From positions 29,386 to 93,385 of the forward strand of contig NZ_JQKJ01000020.1 in NCBI RefSeq assembly GCF_000745975.1: DNA of 64,000 nucleotides, written 5' to 3'. The translations under genes were made by a program, and so were the position numbers. How positions within the stretch are numbered: the stretch's first letter is position 1; every line of letters starts with the position of its first letter. This stretch comes from Desulfobacter vibrioformis DSM 8776. GTDB lineage: Bacteria > Desulfobacterota > Desulfobacteria > Desulfobacterales > Desulfobacteraceae. Shown here piece after piece: positions 17,427 to 25,917 of the stretch. The notes beneath the pieces were generated by a model, which was not told the DNA's origin, ran no database searches, and worked only from the letters and a program-made list of their open reading frames with translations.

Positions 17427-18842
17427 TTATTGTGCCATGACCTGATTTCGACCATTTTCCTTTGCCTTGTATACAGCCATATCCGCTCGTTCAAATAAAT
17501 CCGTTCCTGACTTATCACCTTCCTTGGCACAGGAAACGCCGATGCTGACCGTAACCCTTACAGTTTCCTCTTTATACAGGAATTCAATTTTTTCTATGGT
17601 CTGGCGTATTTTCTCCGCAACCTGTGTTGCGCCGTTGGCATCCGTCTCCGGCATGATAACGGCAAACTCTTCGCCGCCATACCGGGCAAGCATATCACTT
17701 TTTCTTAATAAAGGCTGGGTCCGTTTAATAATTTCCTGCAGACACCTGTCGCCAATGGCGTGTCCATAGGTATCATTAATATTTTTGAACTTATCCGCGT
17801 CAATGATCAAAAGAGAAAAAATAGTTTTATACCGAAGAAACCGGTCCATCTCCTCTTCAATTTTCCTGTCATAGGCCCTGCGGTTTTTAGCACCGGTCAG
17901 CTGATCCTCGTTGAGTTTTTTCTCCAGCTCTTCGGTGTATTTTGTGGCAGCCTGCAACTCCTGCTTAAGCCTGGCAAATCCCGAGGTAAAGGTGTCCTTG
18001 CTTTTCCCAGCCAGCCGGCTGATGGCCTGGTCCACTTTCTGTTTTTTGCGCAATGCCTTTTCAATGGAAGAAAGACCGGTGGATATCTTTGCCCGTAAGT
18101 CATCTAAGCTTTGAGCCACATCAGATGAATTTTTGATCCCGGTCATTTCGTCATCTAAAATGGATTCAAAACCCTGATTTGAATAAAGCAGGGTATTTGT
18201 ATGCTCATAGGAAGAGGCCAGTCTCTTCTCAATTTCAAAAATCCTTGCCACAATATCCCGGATAAAGGCATTAACCTTTTCCCGATCCTGGCTGGTTTCT
18301 GAAATATAAAGAAAGATAAGGGTAAAAATATTTTCCCTGACTTCGTCAAAATCCGGAAGATCCTCTGTATTAAGCAGATTTAAAGTAATGGCATCTAATT
18401 TCTTGGTATATTTTTTATCAAGGGTGGATTTCAGATGATTCACCACATCATGGTAACTTTGTCGAAGATTGTTCATCGACTGATCTTGGGATGAATTTTT
18501 CCGAATAGAAGAAAAAAATCCCTTCTTTTTTGGGGCAGCAGCAGGGCTGATATCTTCCTGGATTATGGCGGTTTTGATCTGACCAAAAATGTATTCGATC
18601 TTGGCCGGAGAGGCCTTTTTCCGTATGGCCGTACCCAGCTGGGTACAGGCGTTGCCCAATGCTGTGCCTTCCTGGGAGAGTGCCTCTAAAATAATGGGGA
18701 AATACCTTCTGTAAAGGCTGTCAAGATTTCCATACTGGGCCTCCACTGCATTCAGTTCCTTGAGCAGGCGGTCCTTCTGGGATCTCAATTTTATGATTTC
18801 AGCGTTTAATTGATTTGTTTTATCATCAGGGTGTTCGTCCAT
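17427..18842 (-). CDS. Cytoplasmic GGEEF diguanylate cyclase with helical N-terminal region
   Basis: A 471-residue protein without membrane segments. Residues 1-300 are strongly helical and coiled-coil-rich, rich in Lys/Glu/Gln, with no sensor domain I can name. The last ~165 residues are a GGDEF domain with active site RYGGEEF, metal motif DADKFKNINDTYGH, and an inhibitory RxxD (RKSD) five residues before GGEEF. It should synthesise c-di-GMP; the signal is unknown. The upstream 220-bp region is shared with divergent ftsY. It probably forms a transcript with the downstream PPi-PFK gene. Confidence 0.88.
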   Translation of the reverse strand: MDEHPDDKTNQLNAEIIKLRSQKDRLLKELNAVEAQYGNLDSLYRRYFPIILEALSQEGTALGNACTQLGTAIRKKASPAKIEYIFGQIKTAIIQEDISPAAAPKKKGFFSSIRKNSSQDQSMNNLRQSYHDVVNHLKSTLDKKYTKKLDAITLNLLNTEDLPDFDEVRENIFTLIFLYISETSQDREKVNAFIRDIVARIFEIEKRLASSYEHTNTLLYSNQGFESILDDEMTGIKNSSDVAQSLDDLRAKISTGLSSIEKALRKKQKVDQAISRLAGKSKDTFTSGFARLKQELQAATKYTEELEKKLNEDQLTGAKNRRAYDRKIEEEMDRFLRYKTIFSLLIIDADKFKNINDTYGHAIGDRCLQEIIKRTQPLLRKSDMLARYGGEEFAVIMPETDANGATQVAEKIRQTIEKIEFLYKEETVRVTVSIGVSCAKEGDKSGTDLFERADMAVYKAKENGRNQVMAQ

Positions 18843-19061
18843 AATGTGTCCCCAAGTTTAAACGACTTGCAATGGTAGATTATTTTTAACCAGTGATACA
18901 GAGAAAGTAAAGTTAATTTAACAGACCCAAAGCTTGCTTGGGGCGACTAAAAAATGTAAAAGATGATGCATAATAATCTTGATTTTATCCAATTGGCAAA
19001 TCAGAATTTTTAAATTAGCAAATTAAAGCGCATGATCAAAATCCATTGAGGAGATACAAGG

Positions 19062-20327
19062 GTGGTATTTAGCTTTTTTAAGAAAAAAAAGAAAACACCT
19101 GAAACAGAACCTGTTTCAGAGAAAAATAGGCTCGCAGAAGAACCCATTTCACCGGAACCTTCTTTGCAACTAAACTTACAACCAGACTTACAACCAGATG
19201 AATCAAAGGAATTTGTCGGGGAAAAGACGGTTCCGTCTAAGGAGCCGACCATGGGCCGGGAATTCGCCAAAAACCGGACGCCGGCCAAGGCTCTTGAACC
19301 GGATATAGAGCCGGACCCGGATCCCGTCCGGAAACCGGAGACAAATCAGGAACCGGCCCAGCCCGAAGGCCCTGCTCTCCGGATACAGGAACCGATTCAC
19401 GAAAAGCCTGCAATCAAAGAGGGGCCAGGGCTGCTCTCAAAGCTTAAATCCGGTCTGGCCAAAACCCGGACTGTTTTGAATACAGATGTCACAGAACTGT
19501 TCTCCTCGGCCAAAGCCATAGATGACGATATGTTTGATGAGCTCGAAGAACGCCTGGTCACCTCGGATCTTGGTATTGACATCACCATGGACATGATGGC
19601 GCGGATCAGAAAAAAAAGCCGGGGTCTGACCACGGGGGATCAGCTCCGTCAAATACTCAAAGACGAGTTGTTTACCCTTTTCCATGAACCGCCCCCCCCT
19701 GCCCCGTCTCAGCCAAAGCCCTATGTCATCATGATGGTGGGTGTCAATGGGACTGGAAAAACAACCACCCTTGGCAAGCTGGCCATGAAATACAACGCCG
19801 AAGGCAAAAAAGTATTGATTGCTGCGGCAGACACCTTCAGGGCCGCAGCCATTGAGCAGGTTGAAATCTGGGCCCGGCGGGCCGGTGCGGACATTGTCCG
19901 GCACAAGGAAGGGGGGGATCCTGCGGCAGTGGCCTACGATGCTGTTGAAGCAGCCATGGCAAGGGGGGCTGATGTGGTGCTCATTGATACGGCAGGCAGA
20001 CTGCACACCCAGAAAAATCTCATGGAAGAGTTAAAAAAAATCAGGCGCTCTGTGGATAAAAAATTCAAGGGCGCACCCCATGATGTAATGATGGTCATCG
20101 ACGCCACCAGCGGCCAGAACGCCCTGTCCCAGGCAGATATTTTCCATAAAGCCGTGGGGCTTACCCAGATGAGTATCACTAAACTGGACGGCACGGCAAA
20201 GGGCGGAATTGTGGCAGCGGTCGCATCCGTCATGAAGTTGCCCATTGCCTACATCGGCGTGGGCGAGGCCATAGAAGATCTGCAGGAATTTGATGCAAAA
20301 CGCTTTATCAATGCACTGTTTGACTAA
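19062..20327 (+). CDS. ftsY: Signal recognition particle receptor FtsY
   Basis: A 421-residue GTPase that docks the SRP-ribosome complex at the inner membrane. It starts with GTG at 19062, supported by GAGGAG about ten bases upstream. The first ~125 residues are a Lys-rich tip followed by an acidic Glu/Pro-rich linker with imperfect short repeats, as in other FtsY A domains. The NG core follows: G1 GVNGTGKTTTLGKLA, DTFRAAAIEQ, G3 DTAGR, G4 TKLDGTAKGG and the GVGEAIEDL end. All GTPase motifs are intact. It is divergent from the GGEEF gene. Confidence 0.96.
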   Translation: MVFSFFKKKKKTPETEPVSEKNRLAEEPISPEPSLQLNLQPDLQPDESKEFVGEKTVPSKEPTMGREFAKNRTPAKALEPDIEPDPDPVRKPETNQEPAQPEGPALRIQEPIHEKPAIKEGPGLLSKLKSGLAKTRTVLNTDVTELFSSAKAIDDDMFDELEERLVTSDLGIDITMDMMARIRKKSRGLTTGDQLRQILKDELFTLFHEPPPPAPSQPKPYVIMMVGVNGTGKTTTLGKLAMKYNAEGKKVLIAAADTFRAAAIEQVEIWARRAGADIVRHKEGGDPAAVAYDAVEAAMARGADVVLIDTAGRLHTQKNLMEELKKIRRSVDKKFKGAPHDVMMVIDATSGQNALSQADIFHKAVGLTQMSITKLDGTAKGGIVAAVASVMKLPIAYIGVGEAIEDLQEFDAKRFINALFD

Positions 20328-20468
20328 ATTCTATAACGGTGGATAACACACACTGGATTATTGGGTATTGCGACCTGATTTTTATTGAAAAGGTGCCTTG
20401 GAATTTTAGAAGATCTTTGCCGGAAATTCTCTGATTTTAACCTGGTGCCGCTGGAAAAAGGATAAAAT

Positions 20469-20858
20469 ATGAAACCAAAATGGAGAGTCCTTTTTTGCGA
20501 TGGTATGGAACACGTTTGTCCGGTTACGGATTTTATCAATTCCCGCCCGGAAAAACATCAGGTGAAGCTGCTACGGCTGCTCGGACTGTTGGAGGAGCAT
20601 GGTCCGACCCTGCCAAGACCCTATGCGGATGTGCTTCATGATGGGGTGCACGAACTTCGTTTTACCCTGTCTCAGGATCGAATCCGGGTACTCTATTTTT
20701 TTTGTTATCAGAAATTTATCGTACTATATGAGGTGTTTTTCAAAAATACCCGTAGGGTTCCTGAAAAATATATTAATCAGGTCATAACCTACCGGGATGA
20801 TTTTTTATCCCGGATCTCTGAAAAAAAACTGGAGAAAATCAGCCGTGCTGTTTTTTAA
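20469..20858 (+). CDS. RelE/HigB-like toxin (phage Gp49-like family)
   Basis: A 129-residue protein with the pattern of Gp49/HigB-type ribosome-dependent mRNA interferases: an N-terminal strand-helix, LxxLGLLEEHGPTLPRPYADVLHDGVHELRF and RVLYFF, ending in a basic helix. This family cleaves mRNA on the ribosome and is held in check by the protein of the next gene. AAAAGGAT precedes ATG 20469. It overlaps the following gene by 14 bp in toxin-first order, as in higBA. Catalytic residues are not well defined in this family, so activity is unproven. Confidence 0.75.
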   Translation: MKPKWRVLFCDGMEHVCPVTDFINSRPEKHQVKLLRLLGLLEEHGPTLPRPYADVLHDGVHELRFTLSQDRIRVLYFFCYQKFIVLYEVFFKNTRRVPEKYINQVITYRDDFLSRISEKKLEKISRAVF

Positions 20859-21150
20859 AGAATTGCTGGCGGAGAAATTCAAAGATAAGCCTTTTTTAGC
20901 CCTTTATAATGAGGAGTGTCACATTTGTACAGCAACCATGAAAGTGGTGGTCCGGATGGCTCAGAGCGCAGACGCCAGGGAGAATATACTGGTTTTGCTG
21001 GGTATTGATCCGGTGGATTTCGAGGCACTTGAGGCGGGTGATCACTGCCGGCCGTTGCAGGTAGCCCGGCTTCTCAATCATTTTGGAATGGATGAATCCG
21101 AGGTAACTGCACGCTGTCCAAGATATTCCAGGGACCTGGGTAACACTTAA
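20845..21150 (+). CDS. HigA-like antitoxin candidate
   Basis: A 101-residue protein if it begins at GTG 20845, which is preceded by GGAG and overlaps the toxin stop. The N-terminal part (FKELLAEKFKDKPFLALYNEE) matches the usual start of HigA-type antitoxins. The C-terminal half, IDPVDFEALEAGDHCRPLQVARLLNHFGM, looks like a helix-turn-helix but is less canonical than in XRE antitoxins. Three Cys in the middle are unusual. Its position immediately after the toxin is the strongest evidence. It probably neutralises the toxin and may autorepress the operon. Confidence 0.55.
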   Translation: MLFFKELLAEKFKDKPFLALYNEECHICTATMKVVVRMAQSADARENILVLLGIDPVDFEALEAGDHCRPLQVARLLNHFGMDESEVTARCPRYSRDLGNT

Positions 21151-21219
21151 AAAAAAGCGGGCCGGCTATTTTTTAGCTGTCCACATATTGGGCAAATCAG
21201 CCCGGATCCCCAATATCCC

Positions 21220-23025
21220 CTAGTGACTGTCCTCACCATTTTTCAGCATATACACCAGGGACCAGCCGGGCTCCGGAACGATCCGGCTGTCATGGGCATA
21301 CACATGAAGACGGTTGATTTTGTCCACGGCAAATAACAGCAGGGCCTTGGGGCCGTGTTTTTGCGTAAACTGCGCCAGGGTGAATTTTTCCGTCAGCTTG
21401 GTGGTGATAATCTGTCCACCCCGGGCCAGGTCTGTGGCCAGGGCAGGGTATGAAGCTGTTTTGCCAAACAGGATTTTTCCATGGTTCTGGATGGACATTC
21501 GGTCTGCAGTCGGCCGGTTGTTTTCCGACTGGGAAGGCAGAATATAAATTTCATCCGCCCCTAATTCCAGGCGATAATGAATGGCTGCCGCCACGTTGAC
21601 CGCTTCATGGGGAAACAGGGCAAGCACCCCCCGGACACCCACCAGCGGAATATGCCGGTCCGCATGTTCTGACACGGGGTTGCCGAAATATGTGGACAGC
21701 CCCTCGTTTTTGGCCCTCATCACCTGATCCCATCCGGTATCGGCCAGTTGGACCTGAAACCCCAGACCCATCAAGGTTTTACCAATGGCACGCGCCAGCT
21801 GATTGGCCCCGATGATTACAAAACCGTTGGGGGTGGGCTCGCCCACTTTAAGCCACAGGGCAATGGGGCGTGCCGTAACGCTTTGTACGATGACCGTGGA
21901 AATAATAATAAAAAAGGTCAGGGGCACCAGCACCCCGGCATCCGGGTAGCCTTTCTTCTGGAGCTGGGTGGCGAACAAGGCTGAAATAGCTGCCGCCACG
22001 ATCCCGCGCGGGGCAATCCAGGCCAGCATGTGCCGTTCCGGCCAGGTCAGGCTGGAGCCGATACTGGACACCATGATGTTCATGGGACGGGCCAGAAACT
22101 GAATGGCGATGAATAAAAAACTCATCCCCCAGCCCAGGGCAATCAGCTCATCAATATCCAGCCGGGCGGCCAGCATAATAAAAAGGACGGAAATCAGCAG
22201 AATACTGATGTGTTCCTTGAAATCCAGAATATCCCCGATGGACACATCCTTCATGTTGGCCAGCCAGATGCCCATGACAGTGACCGTTACCAGACCCGAT
22301 TCATGCTGCAGATGATTGGAAAACACAAACGCGCCCAGAACCAGGGAAAAGGCAAACAGGTTGTGCATGAACTCGGGAATCCAGTGTTTGCGGATGGCCA
22401 TACCAAATCCGTAGCCGCAAACCGCGCCAATGACCACCCCCGTGGCCACCAGCCGGACAAACACCAGTATGGTATGGCCCATGGCCTGCTGGGCCGATCC
22501 GGATATGATGAATTCGTAGGCCAGAACCGCCATGGCCGCACCGATGGGATCCACAATGATGCCTTCCCACCTCAGGATATTGGCGATGTTGTGGTTGGGC
22601 CGGACCGTGCGCAGCATGGGAACGATCACGGTGGGGCCGCTCACGGATGTGATGGCCCCCAGAAGCACACTGATCTGCCAGGACAGCCCCAGCCCCAGCC
22701 GGGCGGCCAGGGCCGTGATGATCCAGGTTACCAGCATGCCGAAGGACACCATGTTCCGGACCACGATGTGAAGCCCCCGAATTTCCGAAAAATTCAAGGT
22801 CAGGCTGCCCTCAAACAGAATCAGGGCCACGGACATGGACACAAAGGGAAAAAAAAGATCCCCCATCATCTCTTCGGGGTTCAAAAGCCCCAGCACGGGA
22901 CCGGACAGGATGCCGGTGATCAGAAGAAAAACAATTCCCGGAATTTTTATCCGCCAGGCCACCCACTGACAGGCGGTGGCTGCAACCAGGATACCCGCAA
23001 CCTGTATGAGCGTATCTTCATTCAT
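21220..23025 (-). CDS. CPA1-type Na+(K+)/H+ antiporter with C-terminal TrkA-type regulatory domain
   Basis: A 601-residue membrane protein. The first ~390 residues have 12-13 hydrophobic segments of the NhaP/CPA1 fold, including LILFEGSLTLNF, SVSGPTVIVPML, LRWEGIIVDPIGA and WIAPRGIVAAAISALFA, the ion-binding Asp-containing helices. The last ~200 residues form a Rossmann-like TrkA-N/RCK region (GFVIIGANQLARAIGKTL) and a TrkA-C-like tail. It exchanges Na+ or K+ for protons under nucleotide control. It is convergent with the HigBA pair and divergent from the SOD gene. Confidence 0.92.
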   Translation of the reverse strand: MNEDTLIQVAGILVAATACQWVAWRIKIPGIVFLLITGILSGPVLGLLNPEEMMGDLFFPFVSMSVALILFEGSLTLNFSEIRGLHIVVRNMVSFGMLVTWIITALAARLGLGLSWQISVLLGAITSVSGPTVIVPMLRTVRPNHNIANILRWEGIIVDPIGAAMAVLAYEFIISGSAQQAMGHTILVFVRLVATGVVIGAVCGYGFGMAIRKHWIPEFMHNLFAFSLVLGAFVFSNHLQHESGLVTVTVMGIWLANMKDVSIGDILDFKEHISILLISVLFIMLAARLDIDELIALGWGMSFLFIAIQFLARPMNIMVSSIGSSLTWPERHMLAWIAPRGIVAAAISALFATQLQKKGYPDAGVLVPLTFFIIISTVIVQSVTARPIALWLKVGEPTPNGFVIIGANQLARAIGKTLMGLGFQVQLADTGWDQVMRAKNEGLSTYFGNPVSEHADRHIPLVGVRGVLALFPHEAVNVAAAIHYRLELGADEIYILPSQSENNRPTADRMSIQNHGKILFGKTASYPALATDLARGGQIITTKLTEKFTLAQFTQKHGPKALLLFAVDKINRLHVYAHDSRIVPEPGWSLVYMLKNGEDSH

Positions 23026-23111
23026 TGGTTTTCAGCTGTCATCGCAGTCGCTCCTATATACACATAAAATCCATATGGTTTGGAGCTCAATATTAACCCA
23101 CCAGGTTTTCA

Positions 23112-23141
23112 TTGACAAGGTTAAAGCCGGTGGCCTAAACT
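23112..23141 (+). promoter_or_regulatory. Candidate sigma-70 promoter for the SOD gene
   Basis: A consensus -35 TTGACA (23112-23117), an 18-base spacer and TAAACT (23136-23141) in the divergent region upstream of the superoxide dismutase gene. The predicted leader is about 85 bases. Confidence 0.45.
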
Positions 23142-23234
23142 TACCCTGTTGCGCAGAAATCCCGGAACTTACGCCCGAAAAGACAGCACAAAAAGTCGGA
23201 ACACCTGTTTCAAAACTTAAAAAAGGAGGGTGGA

Positions 23235-23924
23235 ATGGACAGAAGAAAATTTTTAAAACTTTCAGCCGGTGCGGGAACCCTCGCACTGTTGCAAATGGCC
23301 GGTGTCAGCTGTATAGATTCTGGGGGGGGATCGATAACACTGCCGTCTTTGCCCTACAAAACCGATGCTCTTGAACCGTATATTTCTGAAAAAACAATTC
23401 GCTTTCACTACGGGAAGCACCATTCCGGGTATGTAAAAAAACTGAACCGGATGATCCAAGGCACCGCCTACGCCGGCCTGACCATTGAGGCAATTATTCA
23501 GAAAACCCACGGCAGTGCCGGTGAGGCCGGTATTTTCAATAATGCGGCCCAGGTCTTCAACCACACCTTCTATTGGAACAGCATGAAACCAGGCGGCGGC
23601 AATGTGCCTGCCGGTATCATTGCCGAAAAAATTAACGCGGACTTCGGCAGTTATGACGCATTCAAAAAAGCTTTTGCATCCGCAGCGCTCTCCCAGTTCG
23701 GCAGCGGATGGGCATGGTTGGTCAAAGACGGTGATGCGCTGAAAATCATCAAAACAGCAAACGCCGATACACCGCTTGCCCAAGGGCTGATTCCGATCCT
23801 TACCGTTGATGTATGGGAACATGCATATTATCTGGATTATCAGAACCGGCGGGCGGATTATATCGACGCCTATCTGAAAAATCTGGTCAACTGGGAGTTT
23901 GCACAAACCAACCTGGCCGGATAA
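23235..23924 (+). CDS. Tat-exported superoxide dismutase, Fe type
   Basis: A 229-residue SOD with an N-terminal twin-arginine signal ([14 protein letters not shown] plus a hydrophobic stretch ending near a Cys). It is therefore predicted to fold with its metal in the cytoplasm and be exported. The four metal ligands are in place: the first His in IRFHYGKHH, His in FNHTFYW, and Asp/His in [18 protein letters not shown] ahead of the second His favours iron over manganese. The enzyme would remove superoxide outside the cytoplasm during oxygen exposure. AAAAGGAGG precedes the ATG. Whether the Cys after the signal is lipid-modified is uncertain because the lipobox is weak. Confidence 0.92.
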   Translation: MDRRKFLKLSAGAGTLALLQMAGVSCIDSGGGSITLPSLPYKTDALEPYISEKTIRFHYGKHHSGYVKKLNRMIQGTAYAGLTIEAIIQKTHGSAGEAGIFNNAAQVFNHTFYWNSMKPGGGNVPAGIIAEKINADFGSYDAFKKAFASAALSQFGSGWAWLVKDGDALKIIKTANADTPLAQGLIPILTVDVWEHAYYLDYQNRRADYIDAYLKNLVNWEFAQTNLAG

Positions 23925-24281
23925 TAAAATATTGTTTAAATTCATGCCCTGCTAGCAGATCGGGGGCGCCTTACCCATCATGGGTGCCCCCGGAACTCGC
24001 GCTCAACTCGTCACAAACCCGATAAGATTCAACCGAATTTCAAACGGAAAGTTCGGCAGACAGCTTATCTGACATTTGAACCCCCCGGTTTATACGGGCC
24101 TTATCTATTACTTCAGTTAGCCTCGAGCAACACTTTTATATGGTCATAATATTGACTAACCCTGAACTATTCATATATTTTGATATAAGATTCAGCAAGG
24201 ATGTGCGCGGGCTGTCCGGAAACTTGAATCTTCAATTAATCATTCAGGCGTAAGTGCCAGGTAAAATAAAAAGGTGATGAT
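23925..24281. other. Intergenic region after SOD gene
   Basis: About 357 bases. It holds one hairpin (23961-23992) and the ribosome site AAAAGGTGATG before the next gene. No ORF with a plausible start or an RNA gene is visible in the rest. Confidence 0.5.
23961..23992 (+). terminator. GC-rich hairpin downstream of SOD gene
   Basis: GGGGGCGCCT pairs with GGGTGCCCCC across a ten-base loop, with two wobble pairs. No T-run follows, so it may act as a weak or factor-assisted terminator or as an mRNA 3'-stabilising structure. Confidence 0.4.
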
Positions 24282-24512
24282 ATGGGAAAATTTCAATGTA
24301 CCACCTGTGGTAAAATATCCACGGACAAAAACGAAATCTGTCAAGCGCAGGCCGAAATCGGGGCGGTTTATACATGTCACGACTGCGGCAACAAGAGCAG
24401 CCGGGCAGCAGACATCTGCAACCCCGTCAAAATGACGCCGTCTTATTTTTGCAGCACATGCGGAAACACGGCTATTGAAAAACAGGCGTTGTGTGAACCT
24501 GTCAAACTGTAA
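24282..24512 (+). CDS. Small protein of three tandem CxxC repeats
   Basis: A 76-residue protein made of three near-identical ~25-residue units, each of the form [Y/F]xCxxCGx10-12Cx3-4 (CTTCGKISTDKNEICQ, CHDCGNKSSRAADICN, CSTCGNTAIEKQALCE). This gives nine cysteines in all, and two of the three repeats end in P-V-K. The pattern suggests metal binding (zinc or iron), but each unit has only three cysteines, so sites may be shared or shaped between repeats. I do not recognise a characterised family. ATG 24282 has AAAGGTGATG upstream, and a strong terminator follows the stop. Confidence 0.8.
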   Translation: MGKFQCTTCGKISTDKNEICQAQAEIGAVYTCHDCGNKSSRAADICNPVKMTPSYFCSTCGNTAIEKQALCEPVKL

Positions 24513-24544
24513 ATTTCAAACAAAACAAATGATATGGATAACTG

Positions 24545-24585
24545 CGGGAAAAGGGGACTGACTTTAAGCCAGTCCCCTTTTCCCG
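24545..24585. terminator. Strong bidirectional terminator
   Basis: A perfect 16-bp stem: left arm 24545-24560 (CGGGAAAAGGGGACTG), nine-base loop, right arm 24570-24585. The A-rich/T-rich ends on both arms fit termination from both sides. It lies between the three-repeat Cys protein (plus) and the 59-aa Cys-rich protein (minus). Confidence 0.8.
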
Positions 24586-24628
24586 TCTTTGCAGACAGAA
24601 CAATGTATGTTTGATGCCGGATGTATGA

Positions 24629-24808
24629 TTACTGCATCATCAGGCAGGTTTTATAGCGAAGCCCCTCATCTTTGGCAACCGCCTTGTAACATACACTTCG
24701 TTCCGCCATACTATTCGTGCAATAATCACAGGCCCTGAGCGCATCAGTCCGTCTTTTTTTACTGGTTGCGCAACACATCGCCGCTTTTGTTTTTGCATAT
24801 GCATCCAT
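24629..24808 (-). CDS. Small Cys-rich protein (59 aa)
   Basis: A 59-residue protein, MDAYAKTKAAMCCATSKKRR..., with six cysteines in the order CC-x15-CxxC-x9-C-x14-C. The spacing in helical sequence suggests a helical hairpin held by disulfides or a metal. The start is well supported by GAGGAGG five bases upstream of the ATG and by a good promoter further up. The family is not known to me. It is convergent with the three-repeat Cys protein across a shared terminator. Confidence 0.65.
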   Translation of the reverse strand: MDAYAKTKAAMCCATSKKRRTDALRACDYCTNSMAERSVCYKAVAKDEGLRYKTCLMMQ

Positions 24809-24845
24809 ATTGCCCTCCTCAATAATTTAATTTACGTAAAAGCAT

Positions 24846-24874
24846 TTTTTATGCTTTTATAAAAAGTATGTCAA
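24846..24874 (-). promoter_or_regulatory. Candidate sigma-70 promoter for the 59-aa Cys-rich protein
   Basis: On the minus strand TTGACA (24869-24874), a 17-base spacer and TAAAAA (24846-24851) lie about 40 bases ahead of ATG 24808. The same stretch can form a small AAAAGCA/TGCTTTT hairpin. Confidence 0.45.
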
Positions 24875-25157
24875 ATCAAACAAAAGTCAATAGCGCGATT
24901 GGCAAGATGGATGTTGAAAAAATATAGTGTTGCCGGCCAGTTAATGATTACATAACTATGTCTTTTCAAATATACATAATTTCCCCCATTGAAAAACCGG
25001 GGATAGGGACTTATATTCGAAAAGTAAGGATAGGAAACTAAAAGAGGTAATCATAAAAATATAATGTTTCCATCATCGGGACGAAACCGCCGGCCTGGCA
25101 ACCAGATCTGAAGCGGTCGAAGAAATATATTAACCCTGTGTTTAAAGGAGAATTAAT
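24875..25157. other. Intergenic region with a weak structured element
   Basis: No gene is visible. Near the downstream end, 25086-25117 can fold as ACCGC/GCGGT enclosing CTGG-CAA-CCAG, about 40 bases ahead of the next start. It does not match the core of any riboswitch I can recall, so its meaning is unclear. AAAGGAG precedes ATG 25158. Confidence 0.25.
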
Positions 25158-25349
25158 ATGTCGAATGAGCCCCGTATAAACCCAAAATCAGAAGAATCAA
25201 TAAAAACGCAAAAGAGGCATTCCAACGTGTCCGATCTGGATATCTGTACATCGGACCCGGCATGGGCGGAGCATGCAAGGCCCAATGATGAAGGGCCCTC
25301 CCCCTGTGATGACGGGCGCGGTATTCAATTTGAAACGGATTCCAATTAA
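25158..25349 (+). CDS. Hypothetical acidic small protein (63 aa)
   Basis: A 63-residue hydrophilic protein, MSNEPRINPKSEESIKTQKR..., with the segment LDICTSDPAWAEHARPNDEG and two cysteines. No signal peptide, membrane segment or recognised domain. AAAGGAGAATTAAT upstream of the ATG is a good ribosome site and the main argument that it is real. It sits among other small genes. Confidence 0.5.
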   Translation: MSNEPRINPKSEESIKTQKRHSNVSDLDICTSDPAWAEHARPNDEGPSPCDDGRGIQFETDSN

Positions 25350-25411
25350 AACAACGGCAGGCGATTTTTCAGCTTAGAATATTGAACAATATTCTTAACA
25401 GAAAAAAGGGG

Positions 25412-25427
25412 TTGACAGAAATTGTCA
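25412..25427 (+). promoter_or_regulatory. Palindromic operator overlapping a -35 box
   Basis: TGACA (25413-25417), five bases and TGTCA (25423-25427) form a perfect inverted repeat that overlaps a consensus TTGACA (25412-25417), 36 bases ahead of the next gene. This would suit repression by a dimeric regulator. The -10 box is poor. Confidence 0.35.
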
Positions 25428-25462
25428 CATAACTTTTTTATTTATCAAGCGAGGTAAATATA

Positions 25463-25705
25463 ATGGATAAAAACCAATTGTGCAAAAAAATAGAACAGAT
25501 ATACCCGGACATCGGACAGTGCGGGATTGATATCAACGTTTCATATGACGATGATAACGAGCGCTGGAAAGTGCATTTGAAAAAAGATAACAAGTCGTTG
25601 GATACTTTTCTGGAACCCGGTGATGCTGAACTCTGCATGGAAGGCCGGCAATGCGTAAGCCTTGGCATTGAAATCAGCCAGCTCAAGGATAATATTGAAA
25701 ATTAA
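25463..25705 (+). CDS. Hypothetical small protein (80 aa)
   Basis: An 80-residue soluble acidic protein, MDKNQLCKKIEQIYPDIGQC..., with a predicted alternating strand region (IDINVSYDDDNERWKVHLKK) and a helical C-terminus. Three further cysteines beyond Cys7 are spread through it. It resembles short conserved proteins of anaerobes in overall build, but I cannot name a family. GAGGTAAATATA precedes the ATG. A large imperfect palindrome follows the stop. Confidence 0.65.
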   Translation: MDKNQLCKKIEQIYPDIGQCGIDINVSYDDDNERWKVHLKKDNKSLDTFLEPGDAELCMEGRQCVSLGIEISQLKDNIEN

Positions 25706-25720
25706 AAAACTTGTCCTTAG

Positions 25721-25776
25721 GAGTCTGTTTGGTAATTAGGGGATTTCATCGGATTTATCAATTACCAGACAGACTC
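25721..25776. repeat. Long inverted repeat downstream of small gene
   Basis: Arms 25721-25737 and 25760-25776 (17 bases, GAGTCTGTTTGGTAATT and its complement with one G-U pair) flank a 22-base loop. No T-run follows. It could be a 3' structure or a small repeat element. Confidence 0.6.
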
Positions 25777-25917
25777 TAAAAGCAAGATTAAGAGTACGAA
25801 GATATACGTCTTCATACCCTCTATGCTCTTCATGGTTTTAAACAACGTGTGCCCCATGAATTTGGGACGGGCGGGAAAATTAAAGGGGAAAGCAAACTTT
25901 TCCCCTCTCTTTGTTCG

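Noticed and set aside
25086..25117. Riboswitch (c-di-GMP type) ahead of the 63-aa gene
   Set aside because: A small two-stem fold is possible, but the conserved core bases of known c-di-GMP or other riboswitches are absent.
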